Assembly (NCBI GenBank): GCA_021732745.1
Contig: JAKFUK010000001.1
Span: 756,931 to 820,930, forward strand
DNA: 64,000 nt
From: Nevskia sp.
GTDB taxonomy: Bacteria > Pseudomonadota > Gammaproteobacteria > Nevskiales > Nevskiaceae
Direction of reading: 5' to 3'
The notes under the pieces were generated by a model. It searched no databases. It saw only the letters and a program-made list of their open reading frames with translations, and was not told the origin of the DNA. Below, piece after piece: positions 38,315 through 47,269 of this stretch (within the stretch, counting starts at the first letter, position 1; each line of letters begins with the position of its first letter). The translations under genes and the position numbers were made by a program.

Positions 38315-39588
38315 GCCTGTCGCGCCGCGCCGTGCTGCAAGGGCTGACCGCCGCCAGCGTCGGCCTGAGCCTGCCGGCTCAGGCGAAGGCCAAAGCCCGG
38401 GTGATCGTCATCGGGGCCGGTTTCGGCGGCGCGACCTGCGCGAAATATCTGCGGCGGCTCGCACCGGACACCGACGTGCTGCTGATCGACGCCCGCGCCC
38501 GCTGGTGCACCGGGCCGTTCAGCAATCTGGCGATCACCGGCTTGGCCAGCGTCGACAGCATCACCCGCAGCACGGCGGACATCGGCCGCGCCAACGGTGT
38601 GCGGACGCTGGTCGACGAAGTGACGGCGATCGACCCGATCACGAAAACCGTGCGCGTGGCCGGCGGCAAGCGCCTGCGGGCCGACCGCATCGTGCTGTCG
38701 CCCGGCATTGCCATGCGCTGGGGCTTGATCGAAGGGCTGAGCGCCGAGGTTTCAGGCGCGATGCCGCACGCCTGGACCGGCGATGCCCAAGTGCAGGCGC
38801 TGCGCGACCGGCTCGACGCCGTGCCGGACGGCGGCACCATCCTGATCAGCGCGCCGCCCAACCCTTATCGCTGCCCGCCCGGGCCTTACGAGCGCGCCAG
38901 CCTGATCGCCGAGCACCTGCTCAACACCGACCGCAAGCATTGCAAGATCCTGATCGCCGATGCCAAAGACGATTTCACCAAGCGGCCGTTGTTTCTGGCC
39001 GAATGGGACGAGCGCTACGGCGGCTTGATTGAATGGATTCCGCGCGCGAAAGGCGGCGAAGTGACGCGCGTCGACGCCGCCACCGGCGAAGTCTGGCTAC
39101 GCGACCAGACCCGCTCCATCGGCACGCATCTGGCTTCGATCGTGCCGCCGCAGCAGGCGGCGACGATTTCAAAGGCCGCCGATCTGACTGACGAATCCGG
39201 CTGGTGCCCGGTCAACCCGCAGAACTTTGAATCGACGCGCCACGCCGGCATCCATGTGATCGGCGATGCGGCCATCGCCACGCCGATGCCGAAGTCCGCG
39301 TTCGCTGCCAACTCGCAAGCCAAGCTCTGCGCCAGCGCGATAGCGGCCGCCCTCGCTGGTCGGGCCGCACCCGATGCCCGCATGATCAACACCTGTTATT
39401 CCCTGGTCGCACACGACGCCGCGATCTCGGTTTCCGGTTTCTATTCCGCCGCCAGCGGCCGCATTGCCATCGTTTCGGAGGGCGTCAGTCCGCTGAGCGC
39501 ACCGGATGGTCTGCGCGCCCGCGAAGCGGCCCAAGCCCATGATTGGTATGAAAGTATTTCGACGGACAGCTTCGGCCAGCGCGCCTGA
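38311..39588 (+). CDS. fccB: flavocytochrome c sulfide dehydrogenase flavoprotein subunit
   Basis: 425 residues with a twin-arginine signal (SRRAVLQGL). FAD-binding GAGFGGATCAKYL follows at 35-47. Cys66 in RWCTGPFSN aligns with the Cys that holds FAD covalently, and Cys188 (NPYRCPPGP) with Cys362 (INTCYSL) match the redox cysteines that attack sulfide. The enzyme oxidises sulfide to sulfur or polysulfide in the periplasm and reduces its cytochrome. It gives the host a possible inorganic electron donor for the RuBisCO pathway. Its 3' end overlaps the next gene by about 40 nt. Confidence 0.9.
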   Translation: MSLSRRAVLQGLTAASVGLSLPAQAKAKARVIVIGAGFGGATCAKYLRRLAPDTDVLLIDARARWCTGPFSNLAITGLASVDSITRSTADIGRANGVRTLVDEVTAIDPITKTVRVAGGKRLRADRIVLSPGIAMRWGLIEGLSAEVSGAMPHAWTGDAQVQALRDRLDAVPDGGTILISAPPNPYRCPPGPYERASLIAEHLLNTDRKHCKILIADAKDDFTKRPLFLAEWDERYGGLIEWIPRAKGGEVTRVDAATGEVWLRDQTRSIGTHLASIVPPQQAATISKAADLTDESGWCPVNPQNFESTRHAGIHVIGDAAIATPMPKSAFAANSQAKLCASAIAAALAGRAAPDARMINTCYSLVAHDAAISVSGFYSAASGRIAIVSEGVSPLSAPDGLRAREAAQAHDWYESISTDSFGQRA

Positions 39589-40249
39589 TCGCGCGGAAGC
39601 GCTGCGCAGCGATGATCCGAGCGGTGCCGCCTGGCATCGCTGGTTGCTGGTGTTCGGCGGCATCGTCTACGGCCTGTATGTCAGCCACGATCTTGGCTGG
39701 CTGCAACTGCTGGCCTTCGGCGATCCGACCTGGCTGACCTTCGGCATCATCGTGCTGTTCGGGCTGTCGTCGCTGTACTGCGGCGCGCTGGCGTTCGAGA
39801 TGGCGCGCCAGCACACGGTCTGGAAACGCCTTTACGAAGGGCTGGCGCATCAAGGCGCCAGCTGGGCCGGCGACTACCTCGCCGAACGCCGCGATCTCAA
39901 GGGTGCCGATGCCACTGCCCTTGGCGATCTGCTCCACGAGCGGATCAAGGGCCGTACCGAGCTGGGCTGGTTCTCGGCCGGCTTGCAGATCAAGCTCGGC
40001 CTGCTCGGCACGGTGATCGGCTTCGTGATCATGCTGGCCTCGATCGGCAGCGCCAACGACCTGCAATCGCAGGGGCTGGACACGCTGATCCGCGGCATGG
40101 GCATCGGCATGAAGGTGTCGCTGTACACGACCATCGTCGGGCTGGTCGGCTCGATGATGATCGGCATCCAGATGCTGGTGGTCGATCGCGCGGCGGACCG
40201 GTTGTTCGCGCTGATCGTCACCCTGCCCGATCGCGACGGCGCGAACTGA
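39548..40249 (+). CDS. MotA/TolQ/ExbB-like proton channel protein
   Basis: 233 residues with hydrophobic segments at about 31-52, 61-84, 145-170 and 190-215 and a cytoplasmic helical loop between segments 2 and 3. The stretch GLLGTVIGFVIML followed by GMGIGMKVSLYTTIVGLVGS is the typical MotA/TolQ/ExbB channel signature. The start could be ATG 39539 or 39548. It overlaps the fccB end. With the next gene it should form a proton-driven stator-like complex. It is not the Ton or Tol system: there is no TonB, TolA or TolB. Confidence 0.82.
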   Translation: MKVFRRTASASAPDRAEALRSDDPSGAAWHRWLLVFGGIVYGLYVSHDLGWLQLLAFGDPTWLTFGIIVLFGLSSLYCGALAFEMARQHTVWKRLYEGLAHQGASWAGDYLAERRDLKGADATALGDLLHERIKGRTELGWFSAGLQIKLGLLGTVIGFVIMLASIGSANDLQSQGLDTLIRGMGIGMKVSLYTTIVGLVGSMMIGIQMLVVDRAADRLFALIVTLPDRDGAN

Positions 40250-40253
40250 TCCA

Positions 40254-40868
40254 ATGGCCGCTCGCCGCAGCAGCAATCGCAAGCACTACGAGGAAGATCC
40301 GTTCACGGATCTGCTGTTCAATGCCTTGATGGGCTTCACGATGCTGCTGTTCCTGACGCTCTTGTTCCTCAATCCGCCGTCGAAGAAGACCGGGCTGATC
40401 GACACCAAGGCCGAGTTCATCGTGACGACCACCTGGCCGGACGGCTCGGAAGACGACATCGACACCTGGGTCGAAGGCGGCGATGGCGACGTGGTCTGGT
40501 TCCGCCATCCGGACTCCGGGCAGATGCATCTGGACCGTGACGATCGCGGCATCGCCAACGACACCATCACCGTCAACGGTCAGAAGATCATCAACCCGCT
40601 GAACCAGGAAGTGGTGACCCTGCGCGGCAAGGCACCGGGCGAATACACGGTGAACATCAATAACTACAAGTCGACGTCGACCGGCCCGGTGCCGGTGCAG
40701 GTCAACGTCGTCAAGGTCAATCCGGTGCTGACCGTCATCTACTACGACACCATCATGCTGACCCGCCAGGGCGAGGAAAAGACCGCCGTGCGCTTCACCG
40801 TGACCGAGGACGGCAACATCCTCAACGTCAACACGCTGCAGAAATCACTGGTCAAGTCGCGCGACTGA
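40254..40868 (+). CDS. ExbD/MotB-like single-pass protein with periplasmic beta domain
   Basis: 204 residues, 4 nt after the channel gene. A short basic N-terminus leads to a single membrane helix at 20-39, with Asp19 at its start (DPFTDLLFNAL), in the place of the proton-carrying Asp of ExbD, TolR and MotB. The periplasmic part (from about 50) is beta-rich and not an OmpA or ExbD domain: DDIDTWVEGGDGDVVWF, MHLDRDDRG, GEYTVNINNY. I recall this domain next to MotA-like proteins in other bacteria, without assigned function. Confidence 0.75.
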   Translation: MAARRSSNRKHYEEDPFTDLLFNALMGFTMLLFLTLLFLNPPSKKTGLIDTKAEFIVTTTWPDGSEDDIDTWVEGGDGDVVWFRHPDSGQMHLDRDDRGIANDTITVNGQKIINPLNQEVVTLRGKAPGEYTVNINNYKSTSTGPVPVQVNVVKVNPVLTVIYYDTIMLTRQGEEKTAVRFTVTEDGNILNVNTLQKSLVKSRD

Positions 40869-40893
40869 TCCCCACCCCGAACTCGCCCAAACC

Positions 40894-41409
40894 ATGTCAC
40901 AAGGCCTCGTGCTGCTGTCCCTGCTGTACTTCCTGCTGGCGATGCTGGTGCTGACGCTGCTGGTCCGCACGCAGTTGTCGGCGCGGCTGAAAAGCCTGCT
41001 GATCGTCGCTGTCGTCGGCGCTGCGATCCTGAGCCAGCAGGGCTGGAAGCGGATGGCCGGATGGCCGACGCGCGCCGAACTCCCCGATCGCTTCCTGTAT
41101 CACGCGGCCAGCGTGCGCGAGCCGAATGTGGCGACCGGCGATGCCGGCCTGATCCATCTCTGGGCCACCGAACTGACGCCGGACGGCCCGGCCGCCGAGC
41201 CGCGCGGCTACGAGTTGCCGTACAGCCCCGAGGATCACAAGCAGATCCAGGACGCCCGCGAACGCGCCCGCCAGCAGGGCCTGCCGCAGATCGGCCGCAA
41301 GGGCGGGCCGCGCAACAAGTCGAACGTGGTGTCGGACGTCAAGCGCAGCGCCGGTTCGGCGAACTTCTCGCTGGCCGACCTGCCCGATCCGGCGCTGCCG
41401 GAAAAGTGA
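40894..41409 (+). CDS. membrane protein of the stator-like set
   Basis: 171 residues. Two hydrophobic segments (about 5-24 and 33-47) are followed by a polar, Gly/Arg-rich region with PGWPTRAELPDRFLYH and SPEDHKQIQDARERARQQ. No known domain recognised. It sits 25 nt after the ExbD-like gene and 8 nt before the lipoprotein gene, so it is likely a fixed partner. A cytoplasmic or periplasmic location of the tail cannot be decided. Confidence 0.7.
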   Translation: MSQGLVLLSLLYFLLAMLVLTLLVRTQLSARLKSLLIVAVVGAAILSQQGWKRMAGWPTRAELPDRFLYHAASVREPNVATGDAGLIHLWATELTPDGPAAEPRGYELPYSPEDHKQIQDARERARQQGLPQIGRKGGPRNKSNVVSDVKRSAGSANFSLADLPDPALPEK

Positions 41410-41417
41410 GGCGCGCC

Positions 41418-42131
41418 ATGCCCACGCCCATGGTCCTGCGTCTGCTGACCGCCAGCGCCGCACTGCTGATCTCAGCCTGCGGCAGCGCCCCGGACACGCC
41501 GTACTTCCCGCTCGAATCCGGTCGCCATTGGACCTACGAACTGCACGAAGCCAATCCGCTTGGCGAAAAGACCGAAACCTTCGAGATCACCAGCGCCGGT
41601 CCGCGCGAGCGCGACGGCAGCACCTATTACCTGCGCCGCAACAGCCTCGGCACCGAATACTGGCTGAAGCTGGACGGCGGCAACATCGTCCGCACCGGCC
41701 TGCGCACCACGGTGGAAGTCGACCCGCGCGACGACGCCGTGCCGCGCACCGTGCTGCCGATCGCGCCGAAGCTCGGCGACGCCTGGGAGCAGCCAAGCCA
41801 GCCGTTCATCATGGAACGCGCCGTGCCGTTCCGCGAACGCTTCCTGCATCACGATTCGGTGCGCTTCACGCTGGCCATGAAGATCACCGCCGTCGACGAA
41901 GACGTGACCGTGCCGGCCGGCACTTTCAAGCACTGCATCAAGGCCGAAGGCGACGCCCTGATCCACGTGCTCGCCGATCCCCGGCTCGGCGGTTCGGAAG
42001 TGGTGGTCAAGCACACCGAGTGGTACGCCCCGGGTGTCGGCCTGATCAAGCTGCATCGCGAGGAACCGCTGGAAACCACGCAGATCGTTGGTGGCGACGT
42101 GACGATGGAGTTGCTGTCTTACGAGCGCTAG
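41418..42131 (+). CDS. lipoprotein of the stator-like set
   Basis: 237 residues with lipobox LISAC, lipidated Cys21. The mature part has a start typical of a secreted beta-rich domain (YFPLESGRHWTYEL) and later VTVPAGTFKHCIK and EWYAPGVGLIKLHRE, a pattern common in extracellular lipoproteins of unknown role. It closes the four-gene row starting at 39548. It may anchor the periplasmic part of the complex to the outer membrane; this is inference. Confidence 0.75.
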   Translation: MPTPMVLRLLTASAALLISACGSAPDTPYFPLESGRHWTYELHEANPLGEKTETFEITSAGPRERDGSTYYLRRNSLGTEYWLKLDGGNIVRTGLRTTVEVDPRDDAVPRTVLPIAPKLGDAWEQPSQPFIMERAVPFRERFLHHDSVRFTLAMKITAVDEDVTVPAGTFKHCIKAEGDALIHVLADPRLGGSEVVVKHTEWYAPGVGLIKLHREEPLETTQIVGGDVTMELLSYER

Positions 42132-42140
42132 CCCAGCCAC

Positions 42141-42228
42141 GTAGGGTGGGCAGGCTTCACCTGCCCACCGATTCGCCGAAGTTTGATGACCGCACACCGC
42201 GTGGGCAGATGCAGCCTGCCCACCCTAC
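42141..42228. repeat. type D inverted repeat
   Basis: Arms GTAGGGTGGGCAGGCTTCAC and its reverse form, GCCTGCCCACCCTAC, enclose about 40 bases. The right arm contains the TAG stop of the minus-strand gene at 42225. The same family occurs at 46963-47049. Confidence 0.85.
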
Positions 42229-42698
42229 TCGACCTTCAAAGGTACGGTCGCCGACAAGCCGAGTGCCTTCGATTCCTCGGACGTCTTCCACTTGCCGAGC
42301 TTCACCGACACTGGCACTTCCGTGTCGAGTATTTGCAGCCGCTGCTCTGACTGAAACAGCGGCTCGGTCTTGTAGGGGATCTCGCCGCTGTTCGATGCGG
42401 CACGCGGACTCAACCCGGATTCGCTGTCGCGTAGCACCGACGCGGTGTGATTGGGGTTTTTCCGCGTTGTCGACGGCTGATCCGGCACGCTCAGATTGAG
42501 CTTTGATGCAGGCTTGGTCGGCGGTGCCGGTTTCGCCTTCGCCGCCTTGCGCGATCTGGCATCGGCCTTCGGCGCTGGCCGGGCGTCGGCAGAAGCTGCG
42601 GCAGGCGGGGTTTCAGCCCGAATTCCGGCGAGCGGATAGCCGAAAAGGACGATCGCCAGAATCCAGATTGTCTGCCGTGCCGATGTGCGTGCTTTCAT
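42225..42698 (-). CDS. secreted or anchored Lys/Pro/Ala-rich protein
   Basis: 157 residues from ATG 42698 with AGGAG 6 nt upstream. A hydrophobic signal or anchor at about 10-28 is followed by a low-complexity region rich in Ala, Pro and Lys (KADARSRKAAKAKPAPPTKP). A compact C-terminal part (EQRLQILDTEVPVSVKLGKW) may form a small domain. Function unknown. Its stop codon TAG is formed by the first bases of a type D repeat. Confidence 0.6.
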   Translation of the reverse strand: MKARTSARQTIWILAIVLFGYPLAGIRAETPPAAASADARPAPKADARSRKAAKAKPAPPTKPASKLNLSVPDQPSTTRKNPNHTASVLRDSESGLSPRAASNSGEIPYKTEPLFQSEQRLQILDTEVPVSVKLGKWKTSEESKALGLSATVPLKVE

Positions 42699-42845
42699 GG
42701 CCATCTCCTGACCCGAACCTTGCACGATCATGCACCAGACGCGGGCCTGATGACGGTGTTCCAGCGCACCGACCGGGAGCCGCAAAGTCACCGTCCATCG
42801 TCGTTGATGTCGGTGACCTCACCGGCTCGCCGCGCGGCTGTCGAA

Positions 42846-43310
42846 CTACCAGAGCACCTTCGGCCAGTTGCGGTGACCATCGGTAATGAAGGTGTCGCGC
42901 TGCGCGAGCCACTCTTTCTGGGTGTCCAGATCGTAGTTCAGGTACAGCTTGTCATCGACGATGGTGAAGGCCGCAGGATCCGTCTTCGCGGTGTATTCGT
43001 GCGACACGGCGTAGGCGCAATAGCCGCCGAATTGCGGCGCGTACTGCTCGGGCGCGTTGCGGAAGCGGTCGCGGTTCTCGGTGGACACGAACAGCCAGCG
43101 CGCGCCATTCCAGTCCTCGAAAATCTCCTTCGAGCCCTTCACCGGCTTGCTGTCGACGAAATACGCCACCGGGTCGTAACCGCCGATGGCAGCGCCGTCG
43201 CTGACATACACCGCACGGGTCGCAAACATGCCGATCGACTTCAGAAGCATGAAACCTCCGAACAGAAGGACGGTGATGCCAAGGGCACCGCGTAACAGCC
43301 ATTTCTTCAT
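42846..43310 (-). CDS. YHS-domain membrane-anchored protein
   Basis: 154 residues. One N-terminal hydrophobic helix (about 7-27) is followed by a YHS domain: GAAIGGYDPVAYF at 40-52, then KEIFEDWNGARWLF, FRNAPEQYAPQFGGYCAYAVS. The domain is thought to bind metal, and GGYCAYAVSHE carries a Cys and a His. Stand-alone YHS proteins with this layout are often near metal or redox genes. It lies downstream of a sigma-70 promoter with a palindrome in its spacer and next to a MarR-type gene. Confidence 0.85.
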   Translation of the reverse strand: MKKWLLRGALGITVLLFGGFMLLKSIGMFATRAVYVSDGAAIGGYDPVAYFVDSKPVKGSKEIFEDWNGARWLFVSTENRDRFRNAPEQYAPQFGGYCAYAVSHEYTAKTDPAAFTIVDDKLYLNYDLDTQKEWLAQRDTFITDGHRNWPKVLW

Positions 43311-43372
43311 TTCTTGTCTCCGGACTTAAGGATTTGTTCGTTGATCGCACCGGATGGCGGCGGTCTTCATTC

Positions 43373-43401
43373 AATATATGCATGCCGCATGCATTTGTAA
43401 A
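43373..43401 (-). promoter_or_regulatory. sigma-70 promoter with operator palindrome filling the spacer
   Basis: On the minus strand: -35 TTTACA (43401-43396), a 17-nt spacer and -10 TATATT (43378-43373). The spacer contains the odd palindrome TGCATGC-c-GCATGCA (43379-43393). It reads toward the YHS gene 63 nt away. The MarR-type protein encoded next door is the obvious candidate repressor. Confidence 0.7.
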
Positions 43402-43435
43402 GGCGAACGTCCAGCGAAGGCATCGGTCGGCCGCC

Positions 43436-43951
43436 TCAATCGCCCATCGGGCAATCGCCGCAAGTGCGTTCGTCGCAGAGCCGACAGATGGTGTAACTGC
43501 GATCGAAATCAGATCCGCGCATCGTTTTCAACAGGGATTCCACAACACCTGCGAACGCCGCCTGCTGCTCCGCCGGCACGACGGCGACCACCCGTTCGAG
43601 CACCTGCTGACGCGCCGCAAGCACCTGGCGGCGCAACTGCTCGCCGACCGGGGTCAGATGCAGGGCCACCGTTCGGCCGTCGGCCCCGGCGCGGCGCTCG
43701 ACCAGGGACGCCGCCGCCAGCCGATCGACCAGCCGCACCGTGCCCGGATGCGAGCGATGCAGCAGGCGCGCCAGAAAGTCGATGCTGCAAGCGGGCGCGT
43801 GGCCGATCGACACCAGCGCCGCCGAGGTTTCGCCGCCGCCGCCGGTCACCGCTTCCGTGGCCTCGCGCATCTCGTCGTTCAGCGACAGCGCAAGCGCGCC
43901 GAGCAGGTTGGCCGTGCGGGAGCAGGCGGGGTCGCGGAAAGCGGCGGTCAT
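43436..43951 (-). CDS. MarR-type winged-helix regulator with C-terminal Cys motif
   Basis: 171 residues from ATG 43951 (43996 is an alternative start). The winged helix is visible in FLARLLHRSHPGTVRLVDRL and ASLVERRAGADGRTVALHLT, the recognition helix and wing of MarR proteins. The C-terminus CRLCDERTCGDCPMGD has four cysteines and may bind metal or sense redox state. It lies upstream of the YHS gene on the same strand, with the palindromic promoter between them. Confidence 0.82.
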   Translation of the reverse strand: MTAAFRDPACSRTANLLGALALSLNDEMREATEAVTGGGGETSAALVSIGHAPACSIDFLARLLHRSHPGTVRLVDRLAAASLVERRAGADGRTVALHLTPVGEQLRRQVLAARQQVLERVVAVVPAEQQAAFAGVVESLLKTMRGSDFDRSYTICRLCDERTCGDCPMGD

Positions 43952-44266
43952 CGGCAGGTCAATCGCGGATATGTGCAGCTTGCATATTAACGGCAAACCG
44001 CTGCGTTGCAGCCTCGATGTTCAGCCGCTCCGTGTACCTGACGATCCGGTGCCAGCAGCCGACAACCCGGAATCAGCAAGGGCAAGCCTGCTGGGCAATC
44101 TCAACCAGCATCAACTGATCGAACTCAACACCCGTTCAGTGAACACTCGGTTACATTCCTGACACAAGTTTCACGTTCGCGAGGATTTTCGCGCGTGCGT
44201 TCCCTTATCGAGTGACCTGGATTCGCCCGGCAGATGCCGCAGCGGTTCCCGAACGGAGATTGACCG
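43952..44266. other. intergenic space before the M36 protease
   Basis: About 315 bases between the divergent regulator and protease genes. No gene and no repeat family found. It should contain the promoters of both; I see no convincing boxes. Confidence 0.3.
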
Positions 44267-46951
44267 ATGATCCGATTGATCGTGGCTGCGGCCGGTGCGT
44301 TTGCAGTGGTCGGCAGTGCCGCCGCCGCTGGTGCGCTGTCGCCGCTGGCCAACCATGACGCCTCCTTTGCCGCCCCGAACAGCTTGTCCGACCGGGGCTT
44401 GCGCGCGGCAGAAATCGCCCGCGCCGCGCCGCGCCGCGCGGGTCTGGCGTCGACGGTCGATGCCACTCTCGGTGCCGCCAGCTTCCTGTGGGGCGCGGCA
44501 GGCTCGACACCGGCCGCCGTCGGCGCGCTGTCGCGTCCGGCGCTGGCCATGGCCCGCGCGCGCGACTACGCCGGTCGACAGGCAGCACTGCTCGGCATCG
44601 GAGGCAAGGCCATCGAACAGGCGAGCGCACGGCTGGTGCATGACGCGGCCGGCGGCGCCAGCATCGTCCGTTTGCAGCAGTCGATCGCCGGTGTCGATGT
44701 CTTCAACCGCCAGCTCAATGTGATGATCGGCAGCAAGGGCGAGCACATCGCGACCTCCGGCTATTTCGCACCGCAGACAGCGACTGCCTCGACCCATCGC
44801 CTCGGCGCTGCGCAGGCGATTGCCGCAGCCGTGGCCGATGTCGGCGGCAGCGTGCTGCCAGCGGCCCTGAGCCTGTCGCGTCGCGAAGGCGCTTACGAGC
44901 TGTTCAACCGCCCGGCCGCAGGAGCGCTGTCCCTGACTCGCGACCCGCGCGCCAAGAAAGTCTGGTTCCCGATGGCGGATCGTCTGGTCGCCGGCTGGTA
45001 TGTCGAAGTGATCGGTGCCGGCGGCGACGGCGAAACCTCCGCTTACAGCACGGTGATCTCGGCAGAAAACGGTGCGGTGCTGTTCCGCAAGAGCCTCATC
45101 GAGCAGGCCGCGTACAGCTACCGCGTATTCGCCGATGCCACCGGCATCCAGCAGCCCTTCGACGCCCCGATCGGCAACGGCTACGCGCCGTTCCCCGGTG
45201 CGACACCAGCCGTCGTTCAGCCGCGCACGAGTGCGGTCGCCAATCTGGTGACCCTGAGTTCCGGCCCGATTTCGACCAACGATCCCTGGCTGCCGGCCGG
45301 TGCCACCACCACCACCGGCAACAACACCGACGCCTATCTCGACAACGGTCTGCTGTTCGGCGCGCCGATCACCGCCGCCATCACCGACGGCTACCAGCCG
45401 CGCACCAACGATGTGCGCGCCACGCTTACCGCCCCGGGAACCTTCGACCACGCCATCGTGGCCGACGCCGATCCGGCCGGTGCCACGACGCGCCAGGCGG
45501 CGATCGTCAACCTGTTTTATGTCAACAACTGGCTGCATGACATCTATTACGACCGCGGCCTGAACGAAGCCGCCGGCAATGCTCAGACCGTGAATTACGG
45601 TCGTGGCGGCGAAGAAGGCGACGCCATTCTTGCCGAAGGCCAGGATGCCTCCGGCCGCAACAACGCCAACATGCTGACGCCGGCGGACGGTGGCAGCCCG
45701 CGCATGCAGATGTATCTGTTCGACGGGCCGATCACCGGCAGCGTCAATGTCACCGCACCCGCCGCTGGTCCGGGCCTCGTGTTCAGCACCGCCAGCTTCG
45801 GCCCGCAAGTGTTCGATGTCACCGCACCGATCGCTGCTGCCAGCGAGCGGGCCGGCGTGTCGCCAACCGACGGCTGCGCGGGCGGCCAGGCACTGCCGAT
45901 CACCGGCACCACCTTGCCGGCGCTGCCGGACCGCAATCTGCGCGGCCGCATCGCCCTGATCGACCGCGGCAACTGCTCGTTCACCACCAAGGAACAGTTC
46001 GCGATGGCGAGCGGCGCGGTCGGCATGATCGTCATCAACAACGATCCGGTCGCCGATCCGACGCCGATGGGCAATGCCGATCTGCCGCAGTTGCCGATCA
46101 ACCTGCCGCTGCCTTCGTCGACCGATGGCCTCTACCGCCTGCCGGCGGTGATGATCCGCAACGATGCCGGCGTGGCGCTGCGCGCCCAGCTTGCCGCTGG
46201 CAATGCCGTGAGCATGCGCTTGAACCGCGCGCCGTCGATCGACTACGACGGCACCCTGGATAACCAGATCATCGTCCACGAGTTCTTCCATTACGTGTCG
46301 AACCGTCTGGTCGGCGATGCCAGCGGCCTGTCGAACTCGCAGGGTCGCGGCATGGGCGAAGGCTGGAGCGATTTCGCTGCCCTGATGCTCACCGTGCGTC
46401 CGGACGATCTCGCCGTGCCCGGCAATGCCAGCTACAGCGGCGCTTATCCGCTGGCCTATTACTCCACTGCCAGCTTCAACGCCGCCTACCAGTATTTCGG
46501 CATTCGTCGTCAGCCGTATTCGCGCAGCTTCGCGTTCAACTCGCTGACCTTCCAGCACATCCAGAATGGCGTGCCGCTGCCGAACACGGCACCGGTCGCC
46601 TTCGGTGCCGACGGCGCGACCAACGCCGCCGTCCACTCCACCGGCGAGATCTGGTCGAACATGCTGTGGGAGGGTTACTCCAACATGCTCAACAGCGGCC
46701 GCTACAGCCTGCCCGAGGCCCGCAGCCGGATGATGGACTACGTGATCGGCGGCCTGAAGATGACCCCGAACGCGCCGACCATCCTCGAAGCCCGTGATGC
46801 CGTGCTGGCGGCCGCGATGGCCAGCTCGCAGGCCGACTACCTCGACCTGATCCGCGGCTTTGCCAAGCGCGGTGCCGGTGTCGGCGCCGTCGGCCCGGCA
46901 CGCAATTCGACCGACCATGTCGGCGTGGTCGAAAGCTACATCGCGCCGTAA
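44267..46951 (+). CDS. M36 (fungalysin-type) secreted metallopeptidase with PA domain
   Basis: 894 residues. A signal peptide (to about SAAAAGAL) is followed by a propeptide region, then the M36 catalytic part. YVNNWLHDIYYDRGLNEAAG, GRNNANMLTPADGGSPRMQM and the zinc motif HEFFH at 671-675 with GEGWSDF (the third ligand Glu) downstream are typical. A protease-associated (PA) domain is inserted near 540-620 (GRIALIDRGNCSF). It should be exported and degrade external proteins. The position of the PA domain before HExxH is usual for bacterial members. Confidence 0.92.
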   Translation: MIRLIVAAAGAFAVVGSAAAAGALSPLANHDASFAAPNSLSDRGLRAAEIARAAPRRAGLASTVDATLGAASFLWGAAGSTPAAVGALSRPALAMARARDYAGRQAALLGIGGKAIEQASARLVHDAAGGASIVRLQQSIAGVDVFNRQLNVMIGSKGEHIATSGYFAPQTATASTHRLGAAQAIAAAVADVGGSVLPAALSLSRREGAYELFNRPAAGALSLTRDPRAKKVWFPMADRLVAGWYVEVIGAGGDGETSAYSTVISAENGAVLFRKSLIEQAAYSYRVFADATGIQQPFDAPIGNGYAPFPGATPAVVQPRTSAVANLVTLSSGPISTNDPWLPAGATTTTGNNTDAYLDNGLLFGAPITAAITDGYQPRTNDVRATLTAPGTFDHAIVADADPAGATTRQAAIVNLFYVNNWLHDIYYDRGLNEAAGNAQTVNYGRGGEEGDAILAEGQDASGRNNANMLTPADGGSPRMQMYLFDGPITGSVNVTAPAAGPGLVFSTASFGPQVFDVTAPIAAASERAGVSPTDGCAGGQALPITGTTLPALPDRNLRGRIALIDRGNCSFTTKEQFAMASGAVGMIVINNDPVADPTPMGNADLPQLPINLPLPSSTDGLYRLPAVMIRNDAGVALRAQLAAGNAVSMRLNRAPSIDYDGTLDNQIIVHEFFHYVSNRLVGDASGLSNSQGRGMGEGWSDFAALMLTVRPDDLAVPGNASYSGAYPLAYYSTASFNAAYQYFGIRRQPYSRSFAFNSLTFQHIQNGVPLPNTAPVAFGADGATNAAVHSTGEIWSNMLWEGYSNMLNSGRYSLPEARSRMMDYVIGGLKMTPNAPTILEARDAVLAAAMASSQADYLDLIRGFAKRGAGVGAVGPARNSTDHVGVVESYIAP

Positions 46952-47269
46952 GCCCGTAGGCCGTAGGGTGGGCAGGCTTCATCTGCCCACCGATGCGCAA
47001 CCGTAAAAGCGTCGCGCAAGACGTGGGCAGGTGAAGCCTGCCTACCCTGCGAACTAGAAGTCTGGCCCCGCAGGTTCCGGTTGCCCGGAAGCTGCGGGGC
47101 TTTTTGTTGAACAATCGGTCGCTTCGTCAAATCAGTCGGGCGCTCGAAGCAGCACTCGCCGAGCGTCCTCCGATGCCATCGCGACCAGCGCCTTTCGCTG
47201 CGCGAGCCAAGCCTTCGACGCCCGAAACGCGGCAAAATCGCGCCACCCAAAGCCGCCACCGGAACTCCC
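46952..47269. repeat. type D inverted repeat and terminator after the M36 gene
   Basis: A type D dyad fills 46963-47049: GTAGGGTGGGCAGGCTTC on the left and its reverse form GAAGCCTGCCTACCCTGC on the right. A Rho-independent terminator follows at 47070-47106 (CCCCGCAG / CTGCGGGG, then CTTTTTG). The remainder up to yajQ holds no gene. Confidence 0.8.

Noticed and set aside
44171-46918. 915-aa minus-strand open frame
   Set aside because: It is the antisense shadow of the M36 protease; Arg/Gly/Ala/Val-rich composition without domains, while the plus frame has a full family signature.
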